Below, one piece after another: positions 10,520-21,598 of a DNA stretch of 32,160 nt. The translations under genes and the position numbers were made by a program. The notes below the pieces were generated by a model. That model saw only the letters and a list, made by a program, of their open reading frames with translations. It ran no database searches and was not told where the DNA came from. Origin of the DNA: Polytrichum commune (lineage: Eukaryota; Streptophyta; Polytrichopsida; Polytrichales; Polytrichaceae); contig CATNTY010000055.1 in the NCBI GenBank assembly GCA_950295325.1, positions 1-32,160 of the forward strand, in the 5' to 3' direction. Position 1 is the first letter of the stretch, and every line of letters begins with the position of its first letter.

Positions 10520-10806
10520 CTGCCACACCGGGGGTCCAGCCGGGGCCCGGCCGGTGCGCCCCCCCCCCCCCCCCCCCCCCCGCGGAATGTCAGTTGGCCA
10601 TCTAGACGGTAGCCCCGGGCATTAGGGACACCGTCCCAAAGGACCTTGGCTGGCTAGATGCAGGGATAGCCAGCCGGGGCCCTTTGGGACGGTGTCCCTA
10701 ATGCCCGGGGTTGCCGTCTGGATGGCCAGCCGACATTCCGGGGGGGGGGGGGGGTGCGCACAGGCCGGGCCGGGCTGGCAGGCCCCAGCTGGACCCGGCG
10801 TGGCTG
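10520..10806. mobile_element. GC-rich foldback element with C23 and G15 runs
   Basis: Arms 10520-10656 and 10667-10806 are near-perfect inverse complements separated by only 10 bp. From the loop outwards they share GGCTGGCTA, CCGTCCCAAAGG, GGCATTAGGGACA, GGAATGTC, a homopolymer run, GTGCGC and TCCAGC.GGGGCC. The homopolymer is 23 C in the left arm (10559-10581) and 15 G in the right arm (10740-10754). The GC content is far above that of the flanks and CpG is frequent. No target duplication was found. Open frames here with Gly/Pro runs are artefacts of the inverted repeat. Confidence 0.85.
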
Positions 10807-10923
10807 GTGTAAGAACCAGTGTCCGGGTTGTTTCACCCTTGCCCACTTCCACCATAAGGCTGCCGCAGATCCACCGCAAGTGGGTTAAGTTGGAAATTAG
10901 CTCGTAGATTAGGTTTTAGTGCA

Positions 10924-11175
10924 ATGGCTGAGGATAACCTTCACGTACCTACCCCACTTTTTGATGCTATTGCTGACAAAAGGAAGAATCACATGAGCCA
11001 CACTGCCACACTGCCACAGTATGTAAGTACCCATCATGAGTTGATGAGGTTTGCCAATTTGGGAGAACTTCAAGGTACACAGGTTTTTCAACTTAATGAC
11101 CGAAGAATGACTCCATCCAACCAAGAGTGCCTCCAGTGTTGTGTCCTGCAACAAGCAAGAGTAGTAGTAGTATAG
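10924..11175 (+). CDS. Hypothetical frame, 83 aa
   Basis: An ATG-to-TAG frame starting MAEDNLHVPTPLF, with several His residues and ending in a run of Val from an AGT repeat. It begins about 120 bp right of the GC-rich foldback. No domain, signal peptide or membrane segment is visible and no family is recognised. The minus strand is also open here. It could be a short exon, a remnant of a gene, or chance. Confidence 0.15.
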   Translation: MAEDNLHVPTPLFDAIADKRKNHMSHTATLPQYVSTHHELMRFANLGELQGTQVFQLNDRRMTPSNQECLQCCVLQQARVVVV

Positions 11176-11555
11176 GTGTCATTCCCTCCAAACTTGCGAT
11201 GCTGTTGGTCAATATCCACATTTGCACGTGACAAGGTAGTGTTGAGGAGTAGGGGCTCTGTTCACTCAGCCTTGTGTTCAAAAAGCCTGTCAAGTTGTGT
11301 CGTAACGTACAATGCCCAATCATGTCCAAATCTTGGAGAGTCAAGCAAGACCCATGACTCTCTGGGCCCAACTTGTTCACATTTTTCACCAACAGATGAG
11401 TCCCATGGCACACGTCATACATGACAACTACACACATCTACAAGTTTACCGTGGTGATACACGTATCATTCTAGTGTGTTCAATAATTCGTATGTTGATA
11501 CCTAAGGGTAGACGAGGCTAGTGTGGACACCTCCTGCCTTGTGGAATCATGTAAA

Positions 11556-11972
11556 GTAGAAATACCATAACCCGTGAAAGTAAGGTGATTCGCATTGAAG
11601 ATATGGTCTGACAATCATGAGCTAATTCTCCAAGATGGACGAGAAGGATTCAAGAAGAATGCTAGTTGTTTCATATTTTTGAGCCCTATACACAAAATGC
11701 TACAATTTTTCAAAGTGGAAAGTTGTCCAAACCCCTACTCGTTCACTAGATTCTCCATACACCGAACACGGTAATCCGCATTTCCTTACATAACATCACC
11801 TAAATCGGTTACCTCATGAGTACATTAACACTTGACTCCCATTGGCTACACTAAGTGTACACACATTGAAGTTGCTGCCGAGTCATGATCGGTTTTAGAA
11901 ATGGCACTTCACCATTATGATGGCGGTCTAGTGCACGGCTAGAGGGTGGTTAATGGGTTATGGTATTTCTAC
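11556..11972. mobile_element. Candidate MITE with 18-bp perfect inverted ends
   Basis: GTAGAAATACCATAACCC at 11556-11573 recurs exactly inverted at 11955-11972. The 417-bp segment between has no coding sequence. An exact 18-bp match in opposite orientation at this spacing is unlikely by chance, but no target duplication is visible. The right end lies 21 bp from the Tourist-like MITE. Confidence 0.4.
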
Positions 11973-11996
11973 CTTAGCTAATGGATCCGAGCATTA

Positions 11997-12480
11997 GGGG
12001 CGCTTCACACTATGGCCGAAGGTCAAGAGGTCGTTGATTTCCACCAATCACATTGCAAGAAACCAAGAGTGTGGCCTCTCGACCCTTCACACTAAGGCCA
12101 AAGTCCAAAGGCCGTTGTAATTTAAAATGCTTACTTTTTGACAAAGGTGACGAAGCCTCGAACGAAGTTTAGGTCGAACAGGATTGGAAACCCACACGAT
12201 GGTGGAGAGGCCGTTGATTTTTTTCATTAAAAAATCAATCATTGGCAAAATCTTGGCCGTGAGATTAGAGGGGTTGTTTTGGACAAGGAACAAAGTGGGG
12301 TGCTCCTTTGGGTTTGGACTTTGGGCTTGGCCTTTGGAGGCTTCACACTATGCCTGACCGAAGGCTTCACTTACAATATATTATTGGGTATTTTCAACCC
12401 ATTTCTTTGGACTCTCAACAAAGTTTGGCCACTCGATCCCATGGCCTCTCGACTCGGATAGCCATAGTGTGAAGCAGCCC
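11997..12480. mobile_element. Tourist-like MITE (PIF/Harbinger type)
   Basis: The element is 484 bp with ends GGGGCGCTTCACACTATGGC and, inverted, GGGCTGCTTCACACTATGGC (18 of 20 identical). It is flanked by TTA at 11994-11996 and 12481-12483. GG-starting ends with a TTA duplication are the signature of PIF/Harbinger-derived Tourist MITEs. The CTTCACACTA motif recurs inside near 12090 and 12340. The insertion is supported by an empty site: around 14885-14914, on the opposite strand, the left flank (AATGGAT..AGCATT) runs straight into the right flank (GAAGCTTGAG) without the element. The 68- and 60-codon frames inside it are not genes. Confidence 0.8.
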
Positions 12481-12483
12481 TTA

Positions 12484-13090
12484 GAAGCTTGAGCTAGTTA
12501 GCAATCGCGAATCAAGGCCAAAGAGTTTGAAATCACTAAAATCGGAGTTAAGGAAGGTGTCGATCTAGGATCTGGAATCAAGGATTCATTGCTTCCCAAT
12601 GTAGTGATTATATTGGGGAACTCTTCCATCGTTCAATGTTGTAGAAATGGATAACATCACTAGCAAATTCTACATAGGTCAATTGCCAACAAAAACCAAG
12701 TTCAATGCCAATATTGATTGTGTCATATCCCGAAGATGGTCACATGTAAGATAAAATGTTGCCGAACTAGCTTTTTATTATAAAATATCACAATACAAGT
12801 TGGTCAGCACCTCACAACCACATGAAACCTTCTAATTTGCCCACCCCAAGCACAAAAAAACACAAAAAACAAGTGTGTCATAGTTTGGTGACAACACTCC
12901 TAATCATGAAGGATGGTGCATGTAGTTTTCTTTTTAGCAAAGGTGACTAACCCAAATATCATCAGGGTGGTGGCTAAATCAACATGTATTACTCACCCAC
13001 CAAATTAGAGCGATTATATTGCCAATTAGGAGCCATAATAGGTGTTTGACTAAGGAAACTAATTAAATTGGCCATATCTACCTTAGCAAC
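12484..13090 (+). repeat. Long inverted repeat, left arm
   Basis: This arm matches the reverse complement of 14359-14894 collinearly. Shared blocks include GAAGCTTGAG, GAGTT.AGGAAGGTGT.GATC, TCGTTCAATGTTGT, TCACATGTAAGATAAAATGTT, ACTAACCCAAATATCATCA and GGCTAAATCAACAT.TATTAC. About 15-25 further bases of homology lie left of the MITE (from about 11980). The arms are clearly diverged, with small gaps, so this is an old duplication. No coding capacity was recognised in either arm. Confidence 0.8.
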
Positions 13091-14358
13091 TTTTTGAGGG
13101 AACCTACCAAACAAAACAAAAGGTGCACCCTTCACTAAAAGACTACAACATGTACGTGCGTCGAATTCCTTTTTAAACCCCTATATATAGTTTTTTGGTT
13201 GGACAAAACAATAGATACACACACAAAGTGATAACTAAGAATCACAAGAAAATTTTATACAATGCAAAAACAATTAAAATCATAATACCATACCATATGT
13301 ACACAATAAAGACTTACAAAACATGAGTCTCCAAAAATTGAACATAAGAAAAAATCATTAATGCACAATAAACTCAGACACTCATGTACCATACCCTCCC
13401 AAGATAGCAAACCTTGGTGATTGATGGCTTTGATGATTTGCAATGAGGGTGTATGAACCATCCATAGAATAGAGAAAGTTTAGAGATGTTAGGCAATTAT
13501 CTCAAACTTAATCTCCATTGAACTATCTATAATCTCATGTATATGTATGCCCTTGTTATAAGTTAATGTGCATGCCATGAATATTTTATAAAGCATAATA
13601 TACCCATGATATATCTACATTGCCAAGAAAAAAACCCCAGCCCTATGTCTATTTTGTAAAACAATAGTCATAACTAATACCCCTTATGTGCATGCACATG
13701 ATATGTGTACGAAAATCCCATGCACCCTTGAAATTAGATAACACCTCCCAAATGACAAGAGTGATAAGAAACATGTCGCTTAGTATCATTGTTGATATTG
13801 TTAAGACCTATATTGTGCATGTATCTAGATTCAACAAGAATATTGATTAGCATATGTGTACATGTATAAATATTCGACCCAATGGGTATCACCTCCTTCA
13901 ATGAAATCATTGATAACCACTTGATATCTGCACATATATTGCACATTGCAAAATTCCACATATCACTTCTGTACTTTTAAGAGTTTTACAAGTATTTGAA
14001 TTGTCATGACCCATTGGGCATCAAAATCTAAGGTCTCTTCTAACATCCTTAACCTCTTGTATATGGAAAGAATGATACCCATTCAACATTGGTTTTGACC
14101 ACTTCCATAAACACAACACAGAAATAGTATTTTGCAACAAGCCTCCTTTGACTCTTGTCAATTGGAAAGTGCCATCTTGGAGTAGCAACTCCCATTTTCT
14201 ACAAAGGGGCCTTCAAATTATAAGGAGAAGCGGGATTTGTTTGGAATGTTTGATATGGAATCTAAAGTGGATCCAAGTTGAATTTTGTTAATCATGAACT
14301 CCATAAGAAGTAACAGAAAATATTCATAAAAAAGCTGAAATTCTACCATTGCACATTA
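13091..14358. other. Spacer between the inverted-repeat arms
   Basis: About 1.27 kb of AT-rich sequence without a recognised gene. Minus-strand frames at 13255-13461 and 13734-13961 have no motif and are probably chance. A TATA-like CTATATATAG lies near 13182. Confidence 0.4.
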
Positions 14359-14914
14359 TGCAAGGTAGATGAGGCTAATCGGGTAGCTTCTTTAATTGGA
14401 TATCTATTGGTGGTACAATTGCTCTAATTCAGTGGATAAGTAATAGATGTTGATTTAGCCGTTGTCTTGATGATATTTGGGTTAGTCGACTTTGCAAAAG
14501 TCAAACTACACCCAATGTCCTCCATAACTAGAAGTGCTATGCACTCGCTATGACATGCTTGGTTTTTGTGCACGAGGTGCAAACCAACTTGTATTATGGA
14601 TATCCTTTAATAATAATCTAGTTGAACAACATTTTATCTTACATGTGATCACTGTAGAGACATGACACAACCAATACTGGCATTAGACCTTGTTTCATTG
14701 GCAAATGACTCATGCAGAATCTCCTAATGATGTCGTCCACTTACACAACATTGAACGATAAAAGAGTGTCCCCCCTATAACGTCAAATTGGGAAGTAGGT
14801 ATTTTTCTTTATTCCCGAGCCTAGATCAACACCTTCCTCAACTCCAATTTCAAATACTTTGGTCTTGATTCACATTTACTAACATGCTCAAGCTTCAAAT
14901 GCTTAAATCCATTG
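14359..14914 (-). repeat. Long inverted repeat, right arm
   Basis: This is the inverted partner of 12484-13090. It keeps the uninterrupted site AATGGATTTAAGCATTTGAAG (read on the minus strand, about 14894-14914) at which the left arm carries the Tourist-like MITE; here the target trinucleotide reads TTT rather than TTA. The match fades at about 14359. Confidence 0.8.
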
Positions 14915-16449
14915 GTTGGATAATTCCATAAAGATGGGGGTGTCTACATTAGCCTCATCTATCTCCAGGGAAACACCAAATTGCTTGTAGATATGCAAAT
15001 ACAATGTGTTCAACACAAAGAGGAGGGGTCTATTATAAGTATAGCCTTGACAATCGTCTCATTGGTGTGGTAAGTGGTGTAGATGTTGGATTTTGAGGTG
15101 TCTTGGGAGGTCTACTTTGTGAATTGTTGATTGATTCAGTATCTATGATATCTACCAACCCTTGCCCACATGAGCTCTTGAATTCAAAATATCACAAAAT
15201 AAGGTCCCAAAGTGTTCGATGTCCTCTCAATTCCTCTTCATAATTAACCCAATGAAAATCTTAAATGATACACCCTTCACTAAAGACCCCCTCATTTCCC
15301 AAATCTGCTTGGTCCAAGGTTTAGTTAATGCCCTTTGAACATTCAAGGAATATTGCAAGTGCTTTTGCTCTTAATACTAAGTCTAACTTCCCATTCTAGG
15401 GTTTTAGATGTTCTATTTAAGTATTTGTGTTATACATTCGTAGATGATAAAAATGAGGTGTCTTGCCCTAGTATCTTGGCATTAAAAATGTACATTTTTA
15501 ATGTTTTAATAAATAAATTATACATATGAAATTTGTGTTTATTAAGATTACATCTACTTTCTAAGATTCCTAAGTGTTTTGACTTTTGACAAATTGGGGC
15601 CTCAAAGGTTTGATATGGTACATAGTGTTGGTTTTCAATAACAAACACGTGTACAATAAATATGAAATGACATTTTTGGATTGGAAAGTGAACCAGATGT
15701 CATCATCTTTTAATTGCATCACAAAGGACATACTTTCCCATACTAATTAGTATAATATGCCCAATCCTTTCTAGGTGGTTGTTTCTTCCAAGTTACAACT
15801 CCATTGAATTCTTATATAAATTAGATAAATCTTTGGGTGGTTTAAAAATACACCCATCACATAAAACCCATGTTTTCATGATTATCTAGAAAATCATGCA
15901 TGAAGAATCAATGCGCTTCATGCCATTGAGAAAGCCATGCCCTCCTTACACCTACTTCCATTTATGAATGTTCTTACAATAACTGCATGGCCTATGAACA
16001 CTCATGGTAAATTGACCACATAGTACAATGTGTGTGGAGGCTTAACATATGCCTAAGCAATGGATTTGCAAAATGTAGATACCAATAGAATACTGATAGA
16101 AATGTCTTATATGTAACATAATATATATAAGGCACCCAAGAGACATATAAGCAAGTGTGACCTTGCCTAATACCTCATATTGTGGAGGCTTATGGGTCTT
16201 AATTGGTTGACCCTCTTCCTCATAAGGGATCAAGAAGATCCAACAATCGCAAAACAAATTCGAGGTTTTCATGTCAGGCAACTAGCGAAAGTAAGGTTTT
16301 TTGGGATGAGAGGATGGAATGTGATTACGGTATCGTGTAAGAAATGGTTTAATAAATAAATATAGTGTGAAATGTTTTGAAAGTAGGGTTTAAAACAAAT
16401 AAAAATAAAACTAAGAAAAATAAAGGTATAGACAAAAGGGAGGGGGGAG
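14915..16449. other. Intergenic, no gene seen
   Basis: AT-rich sequence with only short, motif-free frames (for example 15335-15529, 15430-15648 and 16042-16281). A small block like ACACCCTTCACTAAA occurs at about 13124 and 15269, in the same orientation. Confidence 0.4.
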
Positions 16450-16456
16450 ATCAGAG

Positions 16457-16681
16457 GAATGAGGGGAGAAGAAAAAGAACCGTGGTTAGAACCACGAAAC
16501 TTAGAGTCACATGCTCAGGGGGTAGGTGGCGCCAACTGGTAGTTACCTGCCTAGGTTTCACCAGCAGTGCCAAGCCACGTGGCCATTTGCCTGCTCATAC
16601 GGGTCTAGAGGGTTTCGAACCCGGACCAATGCTATGGTGTTTTAAGCACTTTACCAGTTGGGCTTCCGCGGCTTGGCGTTT
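16457..16681 (-). mobile_element. tRNA-derived SINE-like sequence
   Basis: On the minus strand an A-box-like AAGCCCAACTGG (16665-16654) is followed after exactly 32 nt by a B-box-like GGTTCGAAACC (16621-16611). This is the spacing in a normal tRNA gene. Box A fits the consensus TRGCNNAGYNGG at 10 of 12 positions. The T stem pairs only in part and no intact acceptor stem is seen, so it is not a working tRNA. A body of about 150 bp follows, ending in a pyrimidine-rich tail (about 16457-16490). ATCAGAG at 16450-16456 and 16682-16688 could be a target duplication but is short. A 148-codon plus-strand frame crosses it and is not a gene. Confidence 0.55.
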
Positions 16682-16899
16682 ATCAGAGCATGCTGAAGGG
16701 ATTTATATTCCTATCCATTGTTTATACGTTTTTTATTTTTATTTGAGTGGATTTGAGTGGAAGAAGAAATCATATATTTTGGGGAAGCTTCAGAATGACG
16801 CCTTCTTACTAGAAAGTATTTAGGTTACAAGAAGAAAGACCATTTCAGAGCTTCACCAGTTTGATATGGTTATTTTGATTTTTTTTTTTTTTTTTGAAC

Positions 16900-17358
16900 A
16901 TGTCGAATTGGAGAGTTTTGTCTGAGTCTCAAGATGAAGAACTTCAACCACAACTTGAGCTGGACTTTTCTTTATCTCAACTGCCGACTCGTACTCTTCT
17001 GCCACTTAGTCCTTTACCACTGCATGAGCGTCAACAAGAAGAAGCTGGGCCTTCTCGGCCGTTGAAGCAACCTCGTGTGGAGTAGCGGTGGCACGGAAAC
17101 CTTCAACAAGATGTTCGTGCATTGGTGATTTTGTTGCAAGCTGGGTGTGTTGAACCTGACACTCGGGATGTGACATTTAGAGGAATTTTTGAAGGCTTAA
17201 ATGACGATCAATATTTTTGTTGTCTTAAGACTGCGAAAGGAAGTTGCGGCCATCAACATTGGCTACAAGGTCCAGTTAATCCATTGTCTAAGGCTGATCG
17301 TACGGACTACGTTGCAGTTATTCTTCGACGCATCCTCAAGTTCTTGCAGTTGGAGTGA
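16900..17358 (+). pseudogene. Unrecognised coding-like frame broken by one TAG
   Basis: One continuous frame runs from ATG at 16900 to TGA at 17356, interrupted only by TAG at 17083 (codon 62). The upstream part is Gln/Glu/Leu/Pro-rich (for example PLHERQQEEAGPSRP). The downstream part looks like a folded domain, with a cluster of Cys107, Cys108, Cys116, His118, His120 and Trp121 in FCCLKTAKGSCGHQHW, which could bind a metal. It ends in a basic, hydrophobic tail (RRILKFLQLE). The composition differs from the surrounding chance frames. A run of 17 T (16879-16895) lies directly before the ATG. I do not recognise the family. It may be a dead gene, a captured fragment in a mobile element, or a gene with a sequencing error or readthrough stop. 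Confidence 0.4.
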
Positions 17359-17532
17359 AATTCTTTTTGGAATTCTTTTCAATATCATTTAGAAATACAT
17401 TTGAGGTTATATGTTTAAATTTTTTTAATGTTTTCAAACTTCATCTTGTGTGTTTGAAGTTTGGTAAATAAAATATAGATATAATTTACCATTTAGGTTG
17501 ATTTTTGATGCCTTATGGCTAAGATAAGGAAA
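17359..17532. other. Intergenic, downstream of the broken frame
   Basis: AT-rich sequence; no element seen and no distinct terminator or polyadenylation signal can be assigned. Confidence 0.4.
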
Positions 17533-17851
17533 TGACAAGGATTAAAGGATAGATAATGATTAAGAGATAGATAAGGATAAAATAAGCCTATTTAGGTTAA
17601 CCAATGACTAGTTGGAACCCATGTGACATAGGTTTGGATTAGTGTTGACTTTGACGAGGAAGTTAAGAGGTCGACCTCCTCTCTCCTCAAGGAGGTGTGT
17701 TGACAAGAATTAAGGATAGATAGGGATGAAATAAGCCTATAGGGGTTAACCAATGACTAGTTGGAGCCCATGTGATATTGATTTAGGCTAGTGTTGATTT
17801 TGATGAGGAGGCTAAGGGGTCGGCCACTCTCTCTAAGGGGGTGTAGAGTTT
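17533..17851. repeat. Tandem duplication, about 168 + 151 bp
   Basis: The copy starting at 17533 (TGACAAGGATTAAAGGATAG) is repeated from 17701 (TGACAAGAATTAAGGATAG). Both contain AATAAGCCTAT, GGTTAACCAATGACTAGTTGG and AGTGTTGA.TTTGA.GAGG in order. The first copy has an extra stretch of about 17 bp with a repeated GATAGATAA motif. A (TG)n run follows at about 17861-17872. Confidence 0.85.
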
Positions 17852-17945
17852 TAATTTTGGTGTGTGTGTGTGTGGAGGGCGAGAACTCAGTGTGTACTTG
17901 GAATTTTTCTATGAAAATTTGAGAATTTGTACATCTTGTTAGTGT

Positions 17946-18700
17946 GGTTCCGAAATGCTATAGCACGCTCCATTCAGACTTTGTATGTGGATTCTATGAG
18001 TGTTAGAGTGAAACTATGTTTGTTGTAAAGAAATTTAGAAGATCATGACTTCAAAACCTTGTAGAAATTTATGTATAGTGTTTGTATTTATGAAATTTGA
18101 GTGAGTGATGTGTTATTGTACCAGCTCTTTATGAAGCTTTAAAATTCTTGATTTAGAATTTTGAAGAGAAAGTTATGGCTTTCAAGGTAAGAGGGTGTTA
18201 AGTTGCCAACTAGATTCAACAATGAAAGTGTGTACCAACTTCAACACAACATAGAAAATGTTTGCTAAGGATTCTTAAAATGAAATTTAGAGAGAACATA
18301 TGTGATGTTGTTAGCTTTCCATAATGCTATCACTTGGGATTAGCAAAGCTTATATGAAACCAGAACATCCTATGAAGTGAAGGGAGGTGCATCTAACAAT
18401 GAATTTGGGAGTATGACCTTTGACAAGCTATGAAACTTGGACAGTATTTTACTAACTTTTAATATCTATTTTATTTTGTTAACCACTTTGATAGCTTCCC
18501 AAAGTGCTAAAACACTCTTGATTTGGAGTAATTATGTTATTTTGGTGGTTCTTCAAAGTTTGGCTACAATTTTAGAGAGAGATCCGGGATTTTGAAGATA
18601 TGTATAAAACTTATGTGAGTTTGTATATATGATGTATTCAAAGATGAATACTTCTTACATTATCTTAGTCTCCTATGTCTTAAGCCAAAACTAATTGCAG
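17946..18700. repeat. Weak ~180-bp periodicity
   Basis: Motifs resembling AGCTTCCCAAAGTGCT recur near 17946, 18121, 18311 and 18493, at spacings of 175-190 bp, usually followed by a piece like CACTCTTGATTTGG. Between these points the similarity is low. It may be a very old tandem array or coincidence. Confidence 0.25.
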
Positions 18701-21339
18701 CTAGAAATCCAGTATTTTCCCAAAACAAAGACTTCTCTACCCGACAACGGTTTAAAGAAAAAATCCATTGTCTAAATTTGGAAGACACATTTGAGAGTTT
18801 GAAATCCTAAAATGAGTTGATAAGCTTATTCTAGAAGAAGTCATAGTTATTGACTATATGAGGAATCATGTAATGTGTATTGGAATTGAGTACCATGTTT
18901 GGGAATGGTTGGTGTAGAACATTGTCCAAAATGTCAACGATTGTTGATTTTTATATTGAACAATAGCCACAACCAACCAAGTTTGTATCATCCCCAAGCC
19001 TCTCTAATACCTTACAAATAGTAATCAAACATGTTGGAGGATTGTTAAATCTATATCCAAAGTCACATCACTTGAATTTATTGTTGGAACTTAGAGGAAT
19101 GCGATATATTGGAGGCCTTGAGCTATGTATTCTTGGATTAAGAAGCTTGGGGGTTTTTGTACAAGTTTGAAAGGCTTGGCCTTTCTTGACACAAAGTGTC
19201 GAGCGTAGAGTGAACATTGCATGATGCGTTAGCATTGATTGATAATCTAGTGAGCAAAGCTAAAAAAAGGAACATACATGTGGGTGAGCAACCCTTGTGA
19301 GAGATCAAATTTCATGAGAGGAAGGAGACGCCCAAATTATTTTTTGTACAAGGCGAGACTAGCACTAATATGAAAACTTAACCAACTTTTGGTTGGCATG
19401 GCAACAAATGAATGAAACTTACTTAGAAAGTGAATCACGGCTTGATGTAATATGAAGCATGTCCTTCTTGACGGCCATTGGCACAATTTAGTGGTGGGCT
19501 TAAATACATGTTATATTTATGTTTTACACTAATTCTTAAGGCTTTTTGGCCTTTTTAAATTAGATAAATGTGTGACTCACACTAATTTCTAGATCATAGT
19601 ATCTCTACTGGTAAAAACATTTAAGATCAAAGTATTCGTAGGAACCCAAGATATAGCAATATTTGTGCTAAAGTTGTTATTTCAATGGCTTTGATGAAGG
19701 GCTTGTTAGGCGTGTGTTTTTTCCACGTGGTAATATAATAAAACGGTTGCAACAATATGTTTATTCCATGTATGTAAAAGTTGGCAAATTGCAAGGTATG
19801 ATCACATGTGACTTTAATCATTTAAGACCAATGTCATGTGACATATTTTCATGTGACTATTCACACACTAATCCCAAGAGTGGGGGAAATCTCATGAATC
19901 ATCTAGTGACCTCACTACCCTTCCCCAGTCATACGTAACCTTATGGTTTTTTGAGCATGACCCCCATTGCACCATCAAGTAATGGATTGTCCACCTAAAG
20001 TGAGTTGAAGTAGCAATTTTGAAAATCGCCATCCTAGTAGATGTACTTTTTTGGTCTAATTTGGACGTAGTTTACACTGTTGGATATCTCTCGAAAAGTC
20101 CAATGATGGTCCTTTCACGTTAATTGCTATTTGACAAAGACATGACTCCCTAGTTGACATGTTTGAAAATTCATATCATTTCAAGGTGGGCTCCACATTT
20201 CTTTGTGATTGAACTAAACTTTTGCATCCACATTTTAGATTGATCAAAGTTTAGAATCCACGAGTTGAAGTTTTGTTTCATAATGAACATGAAAGTTAAA
20301 ACATTTAACCCCTAAAAGCCTGAGGAGGTCTTAGCTTGAATCAACGATGTACTATAAAGTATGTATTAGAAACTTAATTTTGTGTTGGCATGCAAAGAAA
20401 GTTTTAGAGAGTAAATTTAAAATTAGATTCATGTGGTTGGAATCATCTTTATCCTTGGTCTCCACCAAATCATTTACAAGTATATTTCTTCAAAAATAAT
20501 AAGAATTCAAAGATGTCCAAAGCACTTGGTTTGTGATAAGGTTAGCTAAAAATACAATTTGCATAATTTGGTGGGGAAAAAATTCATGTCACAAACATTG
20601 TTACTTCCCAAAATAGCTAATTTTGTAACAAAAGAAAAAATTTAAGGGTTCCAACCACTTCGAAGTCCATATCTTATACTCAATTATACAAAATATTAAT
20701 TGGGTTGCTCTAGATAGTGCAAAACTTTATTGTATCTACCTACAAGAAAAGAAAAGAAAAGAAATATTGAGAAATATATCTTTGCAAAACACTTGATACC
20801 ACTTTTTGGCTTCTTGGGCATTTCAAGGTTAAGAGCTGTATAACTCATACAAACACAAAAATCTCTAGAACCCATATCATGCCATTGGCTTGCTATACTT
20901 ATAAAGGGACGATAATATAGCTTATTAGGTAGGCATATGTAGCTTATTATGCCCTATATCAAAAAATGAAGTGTGGCCAAAATTCCATGGTATACATGCC
21001 ATGGGCCATGCACTACTAGGAATGTTGGTCCATGGCAACAATAATTCTATCTAGGTTCTTACCAAAAAAAAACTAGTCTAACCTCAATCAATGTAGACTA
21101 GGTCTTACACCTCCAATCAAAAAGTTATTGTTGGAGTCATGCTGCAATGACCATGCTTGTAGCGAATATATTATATTGCATATTTTCTTGACATAACATA
21201 ATATAAGTACTTAAACCTACTTGTAGGTAGGACCCAACGTGGGTTTTCTAAGTGCCTAGGGTGCTACCTTAGGAGAAATGGAAGCCAAAGGGGTTTCAAC
21301 GCATGACCCCTGGGATCCCAAAACAAATCGGTAATGAAG
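18701..21339. other. Intergenic, no gene seen
   Basis: About 2.6 kb of AT-rich sequence. The only low-complexity tract noted is (GAAAA)n at about 20745-20765. The overlapping frames at 19627-19938 on both strands show no motif. Confidence 0.4.
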
Positions 21340-21475
21340 TTATTGCAAGTAACTGCACAATTATTGCATCTGATAATTGCACATAGTTACTACACATAGT
21401 AACCACACACAAGTACTGTACAAAATTATTGCACATAGTTATTAGGTGTAGTTATTGCACATTAACTGCATAGAA
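21340..21475. repeat. Interspersed TTATTGCACATAGTTA-like motifs
   Basis: Short motifs of the type TTATTGCACATAGTTA occur six or seven times with irregular spacing of about 13-35 bp. This looks like an old, drifted short-unit array. Confidence 0.5.
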
Positions 21476-21598
21476 TTACTGTATTCTTTGCAAATGTTTG
21501 TAGGTTGCATATAATTCTATTATTTATTGAAGAATATTATGTAGACTCTATATACTTTCTCATATCTCTAGAATTTCTTGAGAATTTTCCAAGCTATT

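Noticed and set aside
10622-10907. Overlapping frames rich in Gly, Pro and Ala
   Set aside because: They translate the GC-rich foldback and its G and C runs.
11987-12491. Reading the element at 11997-12480 as a hAT MITE with an 8-bp duplication
   Set aside because: The flanking 8-mers do not match, whereas TTA on both sides and the empty site fit a PIF/Harbinger-type insertion.
16377-16823. 148-codon frame, the longest in the window
   Set aside because: It runs across the SINE-like sequence and a purine-rich tract on the opposite strand. The composition follows those features and no protein motif is visible.
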